Assembly (NCBI GenBank): GCA_019828545.1
Contig: JACVRA010000095.1
Location: 685,305 to 749,304, forward strand
Length of the DNA stretch: 64,000 nt
Direction of reading: 5' to 3'
Source: Paracamarosporium sp. OC-R06-R3
Taxonomy: Eukaryota > Ascomycota > Dothideomycetes > Pleosporales > Didymosphaeriaceae
The notes under the pieces were generated by a model. The model was not told the origin of the DNA and ran no database searches. It saw nothing but the letters and a program-made list of their open reading frames with translations. Every line of letters begins with the position of its first letter. The first letter of the stretch is position 1. The translations under genes and the position numbers were made by a program. Below are positions 32,960 through 44,552 of the stretch, piece by piece.

Positions 32960-34306
32960 GGTGGGCGAGCGAGTGTGGAGTTGTGGTTAATGTTTGGGAA
33001 ACGTACGTCTGTGGAGCTCCCGCAGTTGGGCGAGCCGCGCTAGCCACGTGACAACCCGCCAACAATCCCTCGTTTCCTCTCACTCCAAGTATTCCCCTGA
33101 TTCGTCCAAACTCCTTCGCAACACTGATCACAGCTATTCTCTTGACGAAACGAAGTGGATTCTGATTTCGATTCTCTCATGTGTAGTTGTGGCTGGGCCT
33201 CTAATAATGCATGATCGAAGCAGGTCACATCTCCCATTCGCTGACGCGACACTGCTTCGTCGATTTTGGTATGCTCTTTTGGGACTACAACAAAAGCACA
33301 GATGGGGAAACCCGCCAACCAACTTCTCATATCATACTTGGACAGTTCAGATGTCAACTCGAAGGAGCTTCGAGATAAGCATTTAAACGACCGCTGAGGC
33401 TTCCAAATGCCTCTACTCGAAAGAGTAAAGGGCTAAATTGGTCACTCGCTTAGATGCTCATCCCTCGGAAAGAACCATGAATATACCAAGGTATCATACT
33501 GTCTCGCCACTCTTTGTCAGCCTTCACAGAGTGCCCCTTTGGTGCATGTACAGGCCAACTACTTCAACCCAGAAGGACGTAGGTTATACTACCCTTCTAA
33601 AGCATACCTACTTAGCGGCCAGCATTCTCATAAGTGCATATATACCGTGTATTACCTCGTTCACATTGTCCCTTTACAGACCAGGCATGTCGCGAGATCC
33701 GGCTAAGCAATGAGCGCGGACTCCATTCAAGTCTCCTTTTTGCGCAACTACTCAATCAAAATCCCAAAAGGGTAATGCACATCCATGCCATGCAGGAATC
33801 GTTTCCATATCAGGGAACACAAGCGCTAATGCGTGAATGGATCATTGGAACACAGGCCTCGAGCGACACTCGTATCCATAACCGTTTCGCGCACCCGCAG
33901 ATCCTTTAGGGTGGAAGCGAATATTCTGAGGGCGTATTCTATAATACCGGAGAGGTGTTCCTCCCGTGCCCTTACCAAATGGGGTCAATCCGCTCTGATC
34001 TCATTCGTCGAAGGGTATATACCCGCATGTGGCTGATTGTAGACCAGGATAACTTCTCCACTCCAGATTGGCCTCGATGGTTGCGGGGGATCAGAGCTGC
34101 TGCACTTCATCTAGGTAAATGAGCGACAATGGGATTCTTCATATACTGTCACTGTTCCTGCGTCTCAGCTACTCGGCGTAGGCCTTCTCCTGTCTTAAAA
34201 TTCGTTCTCGCGTCAATTCTTCCTCTACACACTCTCGAATGCACACCCTCACATTCCAAACGATTGATTGCACCTCGACATCTTGTGACGTCTCTGTAAC
34301 AAGAGC
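32960..34306. other. intergenic region, divergent promoters
   Basis: About 1.3 kb between the start codons of CHS5 and the alpha-galactosidase. Short frames on both strands without recognisable products. A CT-rich leader lies just before the galactosidase start. Confidence 0.5.
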
Positions 34307-35650
34307 ATGATGTTAGCAATTTGGCTTGCTGCAGCATGCGGTGTCAATCTGGCCCAGGCACAGCTATTCGGAAACTCCACCACTTGGACTGCAGTTCCTA
34401 CTCCTACGTCTACGCCAAAACCGACGCCTTGGAACGTAACTCACTACGGTGGCGATGTGAACATTACCAACAACCTCGCATTGACGCCGCCAATGGGTTG
34501 GAGCTCCTGGAACAACTATGGTCCTGACATCAACGAAACAGTTGTTCGCAACACAATCGATGCTATGGAGCGACTAGGTCTCAAGAACGCAGGGTATACG
34601 TATATCAACATAGATGACGGCTGGCAGCGCTACAAAGGCTCGCGAGAGGACCATCCGCTCGAAGTCGACCCAGTCAAATTTCCCAATGGAATCAAAGCTG
34701 TTGCCGACTATGCACATTCGAAGGGCTTTAAGATGGGTATCTACAGTGGGCCGGGTGTAGACACCTGTGCTGGGTATACAGGCTCGGAAGGCCATGCTGA
34801 GGATGATGCAAAGTTATTTGCGTCTTGGGGCATCGATCATTTGAAATATGATGCATGCTGTTCGCACGCAGACGAGCCCCAATCCGTAGTCCAGCAGGTC
34901 ATGCTTGATATGAGCCAAGCACTCATCTCCACCAACCGCTCCATCGTGTTCCACGCATGTCACTGCGGCTGGGCCAATGTTTGGGAGTGGGCTGCTGAAG
35001 AGGGTGCGAACCAATGGCGCATCGGCCAGGACATCTCTGACGACTTCAACTACCCTGGGAACCGCGAAAAATATTACTTCGATGTGCTTGATATGTTGGA
35101 TCGTGGTAACGAAGTCGCACAGTACACTGGACCAGGTCACTGGAACGACTACGACATGCTAATCGTAGGTCTCAACGGCGAAAGCAAACAGCTCGTCGGC
35201 ACAGGCCTTTCCGATCTCGAATACCGCACACACTTCTCCCTTTGGGCGCTTGCTGCATCGCCCCTCCTCATCGGTGCGAACATTGCCAAACTTTCACCGT
35301 ATGACCTCCAAACCCTTACCAATGATGAGGTCATCGCCGCAAACCAGGATCCGCTCGGTCAGCCCATCACGCTGCAGTGGTCGGCGCCAGACAACAAGAC
35401 GCAGATCTATTCCAAAGGTATGCAGGACGAAAGCTTGGTCATTGCGCTACTGAATCGTGGGACGGAGACGGCGAGCATCACGGTAGATATGCGTGCGCAT
35501 TTGACGGTACCGTGGGACTCGTACAGAGTGAGGGACTTGTGGAAACGGGTCGACAGGGGGCCTTATGATATTCCGTTTACGACTGAGGTGCAGGCACATG
35601 AAGCAAAGGTTTTCAGGGTTTGGAAGGTAGCGTGTACGGTGGGTTGTTGA
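34307..35650 (+). CDS. secreted alpha-galactosidase, GH27
   Basis: Single exon, 447 residues. Signal peptide at about 1-18 (MMLAIWLAAACGVNLAQA), then a short Thr/Pro-rich linker. The GH27 barrel begins LALTPPMGWSSWNNY, followed by YINIDDGWQ. The catalytic nucleophile is Asp182 in LKYDACC. The acid/base is Asp242 in WRIGQDISDDF, by alignment with the human enzyme. GPGHWNDYDMLIVG and the C-terminal beta domain are complete. The family removes terminal alpha-1,6-galactose from melibiose, raffinose and galactomannan. Several N-glycosylation sites are present. The product is expected extracellularly, in plant-polymer degradation. Confidence 0.96.
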   Translation: MMLAIWLAAACGVNLAQAQLFGNSTTWTAVPTPTSTPKPTPWNVTHYGGDVNITNNLALTPPMGWSSWNNYGPDINETVVRNTIDAMERLGLKNAGYTYINIDDGWQRYKGSREDHPLEVDPVKFPNGIKAVADYAHSKGFKMGIYSGPGVDTCAGYTGSEGHAEDDAKLFASWGIDHLKYDACCSHADEPQSVVQQVMLDMSQALISTNRSIVFHACHCGWANVWEWAAEEGANQWRIGQDISDDFNYPGNREKYYFDVLDMLDRGNEVAQYTGPGHWNDYDMLIVGLNGESKQLVGTGLSDLEYRTHFSLWALAASPLLIGANIAKLSPYDLQTLTNDEVIAANQDPLGQPITLQWSAPDNKTQIYSKGMQDESLVIALLNRGTETASITVDMRAHLTVPWDSYRVRDLWKRVDRGPYDIPFTTEVQAHEAKVFRVWKVACTVGC

Positions 35651-35842
35651 CGTGGATGCACGACTTAGCTGAGCAAGAAATAATAGTAAGCGAAGGGGTT
35701 TTGAGATATTGGTAGAAGTAATGTTTCGTTAGAAATCATGTTCATTGAACTTCGTGGGTATGCTAGGGGTTATGTTCTTGCTTAAGGCGTTGTAATGTTA
35801 ATATGCTTTTCGTCCACAGAAGAGATATGCCAAACTATCGTC

Positions 35843-37086
35843 CTATTTGACGAATGTGTTGACAGGTAACTTATACACGTCGATGGTCCAGTACGGCCGC
35901 CGAGTGCCCTCCCATTGCTTGCTGCCGTGCAGCCCTGCGGGAACCTTGATGTCCTCCCACTCAGTATCGAAGCCCGCCTCGTGGAGATCAATCTCGGAAA
36001 CCTAATGGTGGTCAATTTTGTAACAAGACGGATTCCTGAGGGGTGTTTTACCTTAGTATATACGTCGTAGCAGACCTGTCTGTCCGCGCCAAGACCGTTA
36101 TACCATCCAAACTTTCCATCAGGGGCTAGAAGCTGAATGACGTACTCGGAGAAGAACTCCTTGAGTGCGGCGTAGTCCTCAGCGAACGTATCGTAGTAAA
36201 TCGCATCCAACACAACGCCTTGCTCTACCAGCTTCGGCAGAATATCTTGCCATCGCCCCTCATGAATAATGACGTTTGGCTTGTCGTACCAACCTTGCTC
36301 TCGCAATCGCTGGTGCACCTGTGGGTGACCCTCGATGATGTGATGCTCCGCCGGGTCGTGCGTCTGGATTGCAGTGTCGACAATGCCCATGCCATGCCCT
36401 ACATTCATGACCTTGAGTCCGGCCTTAGGTATCAGAGTTTGCGCGTGTCGCTGCATGATCTCCGTCTCCCAATCCATCATCACCGCATTGTCGCTCTCAT
36501 CCAGCAAGATGCCTGGTTTGTATCGCAACTGGCTCTTCAAATACGCCTTGTTGTCTTTCGACACATCGTCCAGGATTTGTTCTTCTACAGCCTCCTGGAC
36601 AGCTTGCGCTGCTTCCTCGGATACCTTTTGCTTCTTAACGGCGGGCTGCTCATCAAGGACTTCGTCGTCGTCCTCCTCCACATCATCGCTGCCACCGAAA
36701 CCGAGCGCCTCCATTTTCGAAAACAAAAGCTCAGCGCGGATACCAGCCTCCACCATCGTCTCGTAGATTTTCTTCTGTCCAAGGCGCAGCGCAACGCATC
36801 CAGGCGTCTCATCCTCCTTGTTCAAATCATTCCAGATTACACCGTTTTGCAACAACAAATCAACAGTTTGGACGGCATCATCGCCCGCCTCTTTCCCGTC
36901 CTTTGCTTCTCCGCAAGACAAGATCGCCGCGTGGAGCGGCGAAGTTGCAGCTGTTGCAGTGGGGTCCTGGACGTTTGCGGAGCCTTCCTTGAGTAGGACC
37001 TTAAGTGCTGGTAAGTCGTGACGCTCTGCAGCGGATATAATACGCTTGGCGAGGAGGACATCATCCTCCGATGCTTGTTCTGCCAT
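35843..37086 (-). CDS. RMT2: protein arginine N-methyltransferase 2 (RMT2)
   Basis: Two exons, 37086-36052 and 36001-35843, giving 397 residues. An ankyrin-like N-terminal region comes first (LLAKRIISAAERHDLPALKVLLKEG, SPLHAAIL, VDLLLQNGVIWN). An acidic linker with KKQK follows, then the methyltransferase domain with SAM motif GLKVMNVGHGMGIVDTAI at about 223-240, EGHPQVHQRL and FGWYNGLGADRQ. The last exon supplies GLHGSKQWEGTRRPYW. RMT2 monomethylates the delta nitrogen of arginine, with ribosomal protein L12 as the known yeast substrate. The ORF is open 37 codons further upstream, but MAEQ matches the family start. Confidence 0.93.
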
Positions 37087-37429
37087 TTTGGGAATTGGAT
37101 CTGGGTTGTTTGTCTGCAAAGAGCGCGCTGTGAGTTTTCGTGTGGGGTAGAAAGTTTTTTGCAGGGGTTGGATAAGATAAGCGAACCATGTGTTCACTGC
37201 TACTGCCGCATGGGGCTAAACCGCTAACCAAGTCTGGAGCTACTGTCAATACACGATCAGAACATGGGTTTTAGACATGTTTAGGGTACAGAATTCCGAC
37301 TCAGGTGGTCTATTCCTTTGCGACTCATTAAGAGGTATAACCACACCGATAAGATGCTACACATTATATCCAATAAAATTTATTCTGGTCTAGCCCTCTC
37401 TTCTACGTGGAGGCCGCATACTTTTAGAT

Positions 37430-38512
37430 CTATTGTCCGTACAGCTTTCCGCTCAGACCGGCTTTGATCGCCTCCTCAAAGTTCTCCTTTGGCAATCCCA
37501 GCTTTTCATTCCACAATCCGAAAGGCCTGGAATCACCCAAGCCCGCTGCTCCGGAGACAGCTGCTTGAATCAACGGGATGATGGCTGAGGGATCGCCACC
37601 TTCAAGCTTCTTGAGACCAGCCTCTCGCAACTCCTTTCCTACTATCTGCTCAACCTGGTACTTTTCTCCTGTGATCTTTTCTATGGTCTCCAGAAGCTCC
37701 TTTTGCGATGTTTCGAATGATGACACAAACACAACCTTATTCTTAGTCTCTTCATCATGCTCTAGAACCTTGACGACGGCAAGGGCGATCTGACGGAGGG
37801 TGGAGGACGAGAAGATAGATGCGCCCTGGTCAATGAGTCTCGCTGTTTTGGTCTGAGCGCTGAAACCAAGGAAGCCCACTTTGAGGCCCCAATCTACGGG
37901 AATGATCATTAGCATAGAGTTACAACGTATCGAAGAGTGGCAGCTTACCGAAAAATGGGCCTGTAACGAGGGTAGTCCAGCTGATCTCGTCCTGTTTGTT
38001 CTTGAGATGGTCTTGGATGTGGATCTTGCCCTTAAAAGGTGGGACCGCCTCCAAGACGCGTGGGTCGTCGGTGTTAGAGCCGAACTCGGATGGAATGTAG
38101 CGTTTCACGCCTGCGGCAATGGCCGCATCAATGATCTTGATTTGAGCCCCGAGTGCAAATGACGCGACAGTCGAGACTATCGCATCTTGGCCTTGGAAAG
38201 CAGATTTAAGAGAGTCGAAAGAGTCGTAGTCTGCGCGCACGACCTTGACGTTGTCGGGGAAAGTGCTGCTAGAGCCCTCACCTGCGAGATGGTAAGCCAG
38301 GATCAAGTTTCATCGTAAAGAGCGTGCTTACGGCTGAGAACTGTTACATTGAAGGACGAGTCGTTCAGGAGCGCGTTCAAAATTGAAGGCCCAAGGTTTC
38401 CACCGGCCTGCTGAAGTTAGTATGGATTATTCTGCCAAACAAGTGATAGTCTTGAGAGAGAAGGAGAATGTGGGGCACTTACCCCAATGATGATGACGTT
38501 CTTGATGGACAT
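37430..38512 (-). CDS. NmrA-like / isoflavone-reductase-like NAD(P)-binding protein
   Basis: Four exons, 38512-38483, 38407-38332, 38281-37949 and 37893-37430, giving 300 residues. The spliced start reads MSIKNVIIIGAGGNLGPSIL, a Rossmann GxGGxxG motif. It is followed by VLSREGSSS, DAIVSTVASFALGAQIKIIDAAIAAGVKRYIPSEFGSN and TGPFFDWGLKV, all family landmarks. Members are either atypical short-chain reductases of secondary metabolism or redox-sensing regulators related to NmrA. The sequence here does not decide between them. Confidence 0.9.
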
Positions 38513-39471
38513 GTTGTGAACTTGAAGATGTTTCTGTAGATGTAGGAAAGGCACTGGTGCTGTAGAGAAATGGTATGAAGTGACTGCTGGTATTGTTGCT
38601 CATGTTGGAGAACATGGCTTGTTCTTATACCCCACTCGAGACCACGGAAATGGTCTACACCATTAGGGTACGGGATCACGCAAGGGTTTGCTAAGCCCCA
38701 CAATGTCGAGATTCGGCCATTCGCTGCATCTGTAACCTCCGGAGTTGATGCGCTGCTGAGAAATGCACCTCGTGTATCCACACGAAATAGAATCCTATAT
38801 CATAGCTTCGCCTGACTGATATGGCCGTTTTGGGCTACTTGCGGAGGATTATACCCCCGAGCAAAGGCTAGCCATATAAGGTAGTCGATCGTAAAGACTC
38901 AATTGGCTCGAGTCGCCGGTTGGTGCAGATCGCCAGCGTAAGACGCTCCGCAACACCACTACTAACCTCTACTGAACCCTAAAAGGTGTTTCTAATTGTG
39001 CAGATTAGCAAATCCTAAAGACGACGGCACACGAGTACAGGCGAAAAGTCAGGCTGGAGTGGTTTCAACGATCCGATTTTGGCACGTATGGCGTTAGCGC
39101 ATGACTAAAGTTGCGCGGAAAACCTCCGCTGCTCTCGCTCTTCACCATAATTCACGTTCTCGATTACTATACTCTGTTCCTCAAGTCGAAGCCTCTGACC
39201 ACATGGCTTGTACGCAATTTGCAGACAAATCTTCGAGCGCTTACGCATTCAGTAGCAGCCTACGGACGAACAGACTGCGACTTTGTTTAATCGATCTCCG
39301 ACAAATCCATCTTCTCCGCTTACTCCTCCGACAACCGTACGCGGTGCCTTTACAAAAGGTTCACCCAAACTTGATGATCTTTCATACAGACACAGTCAAG
39401 ATATTGCGCATAGAATACAAACACAAGCGGGTCGGGTACAACATGATTGCACATCGTTCTCTAAGATCATA
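38513..39471. other. intergenic region
   Basis: About 960 bp upstream of the NmrA-like gene and downstream of the 650-residue hypothetical gene. Two frames of 100-142 codons are present but show no recognisable product. Confidence 0.5.
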
Positions 39472-41424
39472 TCATTCGTCGTCTTCAATATTCAACCTCC
39501 TCTCAATTATTCCCCATTTTTCCAACTGAATCAGCAATTCCAGAGGGTCTTCACCGTTCCATGCACTGATTTCCCATTCTTGCTTGTCGCAAATTAACCC
39601 TTGGTCGTAGGCAGCAGGAATTTTTTCGATGGTCCACACTACACGCCGGCCTGCGGCATTAATCTTGCGGATATACTCGCTGACTTTGCTCAAAGCATCA
39701 ACGGCACTTCGACATCGACTCTTCTTCCACGACGTAAGGAAACTCGAGACGCATTTGTAGTAGGTGAGTGTGGTGTTTTGTCGGATTTCTTCGATATCTC
39801 TGACAATCGTGTCGTACTTTTCGCGCGTGAGGCCAAGAGCGTGCATTTCCGGATTGTGTGGTGGGTAGATGGGATGACGAAAACCGAACCTCACGATGCG
39901 TAGCCGTGATCCATTTTCGATGGTCTTGCGGCATTCCAGTCTCCTGTTGTGCTCATAATAATTCCTGTTTACGCTACCTGGAGATTTCGTCTTCGAACCC
40001 ATTCCGAGTAGATCCAGCAACAATGACTTTCCTGAAGGAGGAACGGTATACTCTAGACGTTTGTTGATGAACGGATTGTTTTCTCTTTCGATCATGTACT
40101 TGGCGTACGATGTACACTTTGTTCGCGAATTGACGTCTGCTCGCATCCACGCCCGAAAATAAGGATCTACGCCGTAACGGTCCGCATTGGCATTCATCTG
40201 CTCTCGCTTCCGTGAGGGGATTGCGTTGGGCCAGAGAGGCCATGGTCGTGTCCGGTCGCGAAATTGAAGTTGTTGGTGATGATGCAGATGTGGTCCGCTT
40301 AGTAGTTTGCAATCAGGCGATACGCTTCGCTGCTTCACATGGAGTTGAGGACGGGCGACGCTGCATTCTTCTGACTTTGCGACAGCAAAAGGGTCGATGA
40401 AAGACATTCTTATTGTAGCTCGGGGAGAGTCGTGGTTTTCTTGTTCAACCGGTGGCTCGAGCGGGATGTGTAGGATCTGGATATGCGACTCAGAGATTCT
40501 ATTCGGCGCGAAAAGAGAGAAAGAGTTAACGCAAACCACCACCGGAAGACCTCTTCGCTGCCAATGGTATGATATTCCGTCCAGGAGTCTGCTCAGCTCT
40601 TCTGCTTGCTGCTTGGCCATGATATATTGTTGTTCCGACTCTGCGATGGAGACACGTTTGCGCACGAGCGGTGGAGATCTCCATTGCCTATCGTGTTCTG
40701 GGATGTCATCGTCTACGGAGGTTTTCCACCGATGGGGTTGCCACCATGAAGTACCTCGTCGCCTCTGCTTGGGTTCGTTCGGTATATTGTCGAGGAAATT
40801 GGCCAACGCTTTGATCAACCGCGAGAAATCCGTATATGTTATTCCGTGCTCTGCCAGAGACATGGTATATTCAGTCGGTTCACACAGTCTCCAATGCGAA
40901 ACGAAGTGTACTCTGGGATGTTCGCAGCATTTACGATTGCAGACCCCAGGTATCACCATACCAATCGAATCAATAAAGTGTTTTTCGGGCTGTTCCGGAG
41001 CGTTTTGGAAGTCAGATAGTTGGATTGATGGTTTCGCCGTTCCTTTACCACTTGGCGAAGCCCGTAAGCGTGTTCGTAGAGATGAACGGCTTGTCGAAGG
41101 TTCGCCATCCTTTATCTCTGGACGTACGTCGACTGAAACCGCGACAGATGTCACTGAGGACGCTAGACTTGGCCGGCTTAGTCCCGAACTACCGAAAGAC
41201 GATGAGGGCCTCGAAGATGTGGGTGAGTGATGATATGTGCTGAGTGAGTGAGGACGAAAATGCGTGTTTTGCAGCGTAGAGGTGTGGAATGTCGGTTCGA
41301 GAACCGTGTCCCAAGACTCTGTGTTTGAGGCGTCGTCCTTCTCCAAAGTCGTTGTCAGATCTCTTACCCTTGTCGGGACCGCGTCGCAATGGCTCTGCAC
41401 CATCAATGGCCTCTTTGAACCCAT
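39472..41424 (-). CDS. conserved-looking hypothetical protein, 650 residues
   Basis: Single long uninterrupted frame. Residues 1-150 are Ser/Thr/Pro-rich and disordered. From about 150 the sequence looks globular, with a Cys-containing segment (VIPGVCNRKCCEHPRVHF), WWQPHRWK, WQRRGLPVVVCVNSFSLF, a DPYFRAWMRADVNSRTKCTSYAKYMIERENNP segment and GKSLLLDLLGMG. The C-terminal third is charged and helical with regular WTIEKIP and LIQLEKWGIIERR. I recognise no named domain. The length and absence of stops make it very likely a real gene. Confidence 0.7.
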   Translation of the reverse strand: MGSKRPLMVQSHCDAVPTRVRDLTTTLEKDDASNTESWDTVLEPTFHTSTLQNTHFRPHSLSTYHHSPTSSRPSSSFGSSGLSRPSLASSVTSVAVSVDVRPEIKDGEPSTSRSSLRTRLRASPSGKGTAKPSIQLSDFQNAPEQPEKHFIDSIGMVIPGVCNRKCCEHPRVHFVSHWRLCEPTEYTMSLAEHGITYTDFSRLIKALANFLDNIPNEPKQRRRGTSWWQPHRWKTSVDDDIPEHDRQWRSPPLVRKRVSIAESEQQYIMAKQQAEELSRLLDGISYHWQRRGLPVVVCVNSFSLFAPNRISESHIQILHIPLEPPVEQENHDSPRATIRMSFIDPFAVAKSEECSVARPQLHVKQRSVSPDCKLLSGPHLHHHQQLQFRDRTRPWPLWPNAIPSRKREQMNANADRYGVDPYFRAWMRADVNSRTKCTSYAKYMIERENNPFINKRLEYTVPPSGKSLLLDLLGMGSKTKSPGSVNRNYYEHNRRLECRKTIENGSRLRIVRFGFRHPIYPPHNPEMHALGLTREKYDTIVRDIEEIRQNTTLTYYKCVSSFLTSWKKSRCRSAVDALSKVSEYIRKINAAGRRVVWTIEKIPAAYDQGLICDKQEWEISAWNGEDPLELLIQLEKWGIIERRLNIEDDE

Positions 41425-42592
41425 GTCTTACCGTCCGACTGTTGGCTCTATGCCACTATATGGGCCCGCTGCTCTTTAGTGAATGATCACAATCAGTGAC
41501 GAAGGAATGTGTTCCACGAGCTCTGGGTCGGCAGCACGCAAATGTTTTCCAACGTGTTTGTGCGGACAAACCAACAGTGCTATCGTGTAACGAGGTGGTG
41601 CAACTCGACGGATACCCGCCTTGTCTTGGACCTACTTTAAACGCGCGCTTCATTCCTGGACCCCTCCTCAGTACCACAGCACTCGATCGATCCGAAATGC
41701 ACACTATTTGGCCCAAGCTGCTGGGATTTCTGAACGTCGATATCTGCAGTCCCCTGCCTCATTCGACTGTACTGTAAGCATTGCATCTAACCCCAACCAT
41801 TATGTTCACGTGACTGCAAAAGCCCGCTACTGAGACAAAGGCATGCGCGTTCAGGGTCCGTCACTTCTGTAACGTACGTCCGCATAGAGTCACACGGACG
41901 CCTAGCCGGCCGCTCCGCAGCTCGCCGAAGCACTAAGCTCTAGAACTTGTGGGGTCTGCGAAGGTGCGCATGTGGCTTGCCTAGAACGACCAGCAAGATC
42001 CGTTCCGTCTTTCGTCACAGGTAGTTTTCAGACAAAGGCCTTACCCCAGGGACCAAGTGGAACTCCGTGAGCTACTCGAACCTGGGGTAAAGGCGCTATT
42101 TCATAGAGGTACGGAACCCGCAGCGTTCCACTAACCAAGGCCTTGCATTTTCGGGGTCCCCGCTGCGCGCACTAGCAGGTTCGAGTTGGCATCTCTAGAT
42201 CTAACAGCCTAACTTAATGAAAGCGATGTATAGTATTTACAAAGTTGACAGATTTGATGTCTCAAGATGCGATTCGAAGATCCAACCTTGCATTAGGGTG
42301 TTCAAACGATGCGCCAAAGCGACCGTTCTAGAGGAAGACAGTTCTCATTGGTATGCTTACGTCAAGTTCTAAATACAAAGATGCTTCTGTCAAAGGTGCT
42401 AAAGTATCACTCATTTACCCCAAGTTGCTCTTCAATCGATCCCCTCTCAACACACCAAATTGGTGGAGTGCGCAGAAATAATAGACAACTATGGATAAGA
42501 AAGTTCATCAACATGCAGCACGCAGTATCGCCGTGCCAAAAGCCATGCAAAAAACGCCAACACAAAGAAAGATTCCTATCAGACCGGTCCAA
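41425..42592. other. intergenic region
   Basis: About 1.2 kb. It holds a perfect 10-bp inverted repeat (listed separately) and otherwise no gene that I can support. Confidence 0.5.
42041..42090. repeat. 10-bp perfect inverted repeat
   Basis: Arms TTACCCCAGG at 42041-42050 and CCTGGGGTAA at 42081-42090 with a 30-base loop. It lies in non-coding DNA and is not followed by a T run. Confidence 0.8.
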
Positions 42593-43414
42593 TTACTCAG
42601 GGACTGATTCAAGGTCAGGGCAAAACCTACCAACAGTACGTAGTCGGCCATGCTTCGTCTTTGGCGTCCTTCGAGCACGCTTTACTTGGAGCTCCATCCT
42701 AGCCTGTATACACTTGAAGCGTTCCAACCGCTCCTCGTCCTGGGTGACCCATTCAAAAACTGGCAAAGCTTGCTCGCGTATCGCTGCCAACGCCTTGTCC
42801 GCTCCCAGGCGGCCATAACACGCGAGTTCTTCATCTGCTACTAACATATCGAATTCGATTACGAGGCACCGAAACATCAAGCTAATCCATTTCTCTGTGA
42901 ACGGCAGGTGGCGTAGCGCCCAGAGACCTTCACACTCAGCAAGACACAAGCCCTCTTCAAATGCAACTCGAAGCATCTTCGCTAGAGGCCTCAGAGTTTG
43001 GCTCGTGGTCCCATTTCCTAAGAAAGCAAGAGCCTGGTAGATCTGCACAGTCTCGACAAGATTGCTTTCCATGCCCGTGTACTGCCCATTGTCAGCTTCA
43101 CGCCAGCGCAAAGCTTGCTGTAGACCATGATGGCATACACTAGCAACGGGGAGCAGAGCAGTACTAGGATATGAGGGCTGAATGTGGATGTGTAGAGATG
43201 GTAGAAGCTCTGCAAGCTGACCTGGAGTCAGGGTCGTCGTAATTGGCTGATAGCCGGGGATGACCAGCATGGGTGAGGTGATGATATGCCCGCGTGAGGG
43301 AGGAGAGGGAGGAGGTGTAGGAATGCTATATATATCGGGTATTATAGGGGCGCTGGCAAATATCTTGGGCGGGTTCGATCGTAGAGGTTGGGGATGGCCA
43401 GACGAAGCCATCAT
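42593..43414 (-). CDS. hypothetical protein, 273 residues
   Basis: Single-exon frame. The N-terminus (1-60) is Pro-rich with PTPPPSPPSRG. Residues 60-240 look globular and helical: TPGQLAELLPSLHIHI, VCHHGLQQALRWREA, FLGNGTTSQTLRPLAKMLRVAFEEGL and WVTQDEERLERFKCIQARMELQ. The C-terminus is basic (KRARRTPKTKHGRLR). No family recognised. Composition and length support coding, but the boundaries could be affected by unrecognised introns. Confidence 0.6.
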   Translation of the reverse strand: MMASSGHPQPLRSNPPKIFASAPIIPDIYSIPTPPPSPPSRGHIITSPMLVIPGYQPITTTLTPGQLAELLPSLHIHIQPSYPSTALLPVASVCHHGLQQALRWREADNGQYTGMESNLVETVQIYQALAFLGNGTTSQTLRPLAKMLRVAFEEGLCLAECEGLWALRHLPFTEKWISLMFRCLVIEFDMLVADEELACYGRLGADKALAAIREQALPVFEWVTQDEERLERFKCIQARMELQVKRARRTPKTKHGRLRTVGRFCPDLESVPE

Positions 43415-43849
43415 CCTGAGCGCACGCAGACAATGACTATACCGAATCCCGGTGAAAGGAGCTCCTAGTGATCTGAAGGTTGTTGAAGCCTGTGCATTAG
43501 GTCGGACTGATATTGCGACGAACGTGAGAAGGTTATGTATAAAACCTTGGGAGTGGACTACATTGTGAGGTTAGAACCAACAACGGGCCCTCTATATGGC
43601 ACACAATGTTTGAGAGCGAACCCGAATATTCTCTAGGAGGGAAAAATAAATAAAGGGGATGCACAATGCTCGACATCGATAGGTCCTTCTAAATTAGTAG
43701 GACAATGCATCGCGATCTTGTGAGCAGTCAGTGATAGATATCGAGCCTCTTCTTTATAGTGTTTGGGGCTGCCTCGGCTGTCTAGTTCGCCATTGTTCGT
43801 TTAAACGAAACCAGGACGTGGACATTTCTTTTCAGAAGGTGCTCCATGA
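43415..43849. other. intergenic region
   Basis: Upstream of the 273-residue hypothetical gene and downstream of the thioesterase stop codon. AT-rich stretches, no gene seen. Confidence 0.5.
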
Positions 43850-44552
43850 TCACAACTTCTCTCTGCCCAACCGTATCCATAACGACTCGGCCTTGACGAG
43901 CGGCGTTCCCTGCCCGTCCTTCATAACGGCGACCATCCTCATTTTCTTGTGCTGGTACTCGACCATTGTGCATTCAACCCCCACGACACCCGGACTAAGC
44001 ACCGGCTTCAAGAACTTAAAGTCCAATTGGGCCGTCACAAAGGCGCCCTTCATGGCGGAGCGCAGGGCCTTTGCATCCTTGATGGGCGCATCCCAAGTAT
44101 TGTCTGTGAGCTCAACCCACGCGTTCGGATCCAGGCCGGCAGCCTCTCGTTGAGCGGCGATCATCATGTTGCCGAACGCTTCGTCGACCATGCTCATGAC
44201 GGCGCCGCCGTGGCAGATGTTCTGGTAGCCTGTGGCACGGATAAGCCGATAGACGGACACAATGGCAACCTCGCGCGTCATCACCTGTGAGGCCGGGGCC
44301 GTACTTGAACAGCGATATGGTTCTCGTGACGGCGCGGGAGCCGGGAGCGGGCTTTTGCGAGAGCTCGGCCCATTGCTGGATGCAGTCGTCGTTCTGCAGA
44401 CTCACCTGGCAGTACCGATCGTACGCTGCATCGGGTGCTCGTGGCTTGAGGGTGCGGCGACGCGGGTAGACGTGCCAGTCCGGGTGGTCGAGGAAGGGCG
44501 CTGCCCAGGCAAGCGGCGCAAAGGCCTCACGGAACTCATCGTGGGTGTCCAT
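43850..44552 (-). CDS. hotdog-fold thioesterase (4HBT/PaaI-like)
   Basis: Two exons, 44552-44285 and 44229-43850, giving 215 residues. Removing the 55-nt intron creates FKYGPGLTGYQNICHGGAVMSMVDEAFG. This contains the HGG motif (His96-Gly97-Gly98) and the following Asp-Glu (105-106) typical of fungal THEM4-like hotdog thioesterases. FLKPVLSPGVVGVECTMVEY gives the later strands. It probably hydrolyses an acyl-CoA; the acyl chain is unknown. The N-terminus has no obvious mitochondrial presequence. Confidence 0.88.

Noticed and set aside
37087..37197. Upstream start for RMT2 adding 37 residues
   Set aside because: The extra stretch is not like the family's N-terminus; MAEQ at 37086 fits better.
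40397..41230. Plus-strand frame of 277 codons
   Set aside because: Antisense to the 650-residue hypothetical gene; shorter and with a less protein-like composition.
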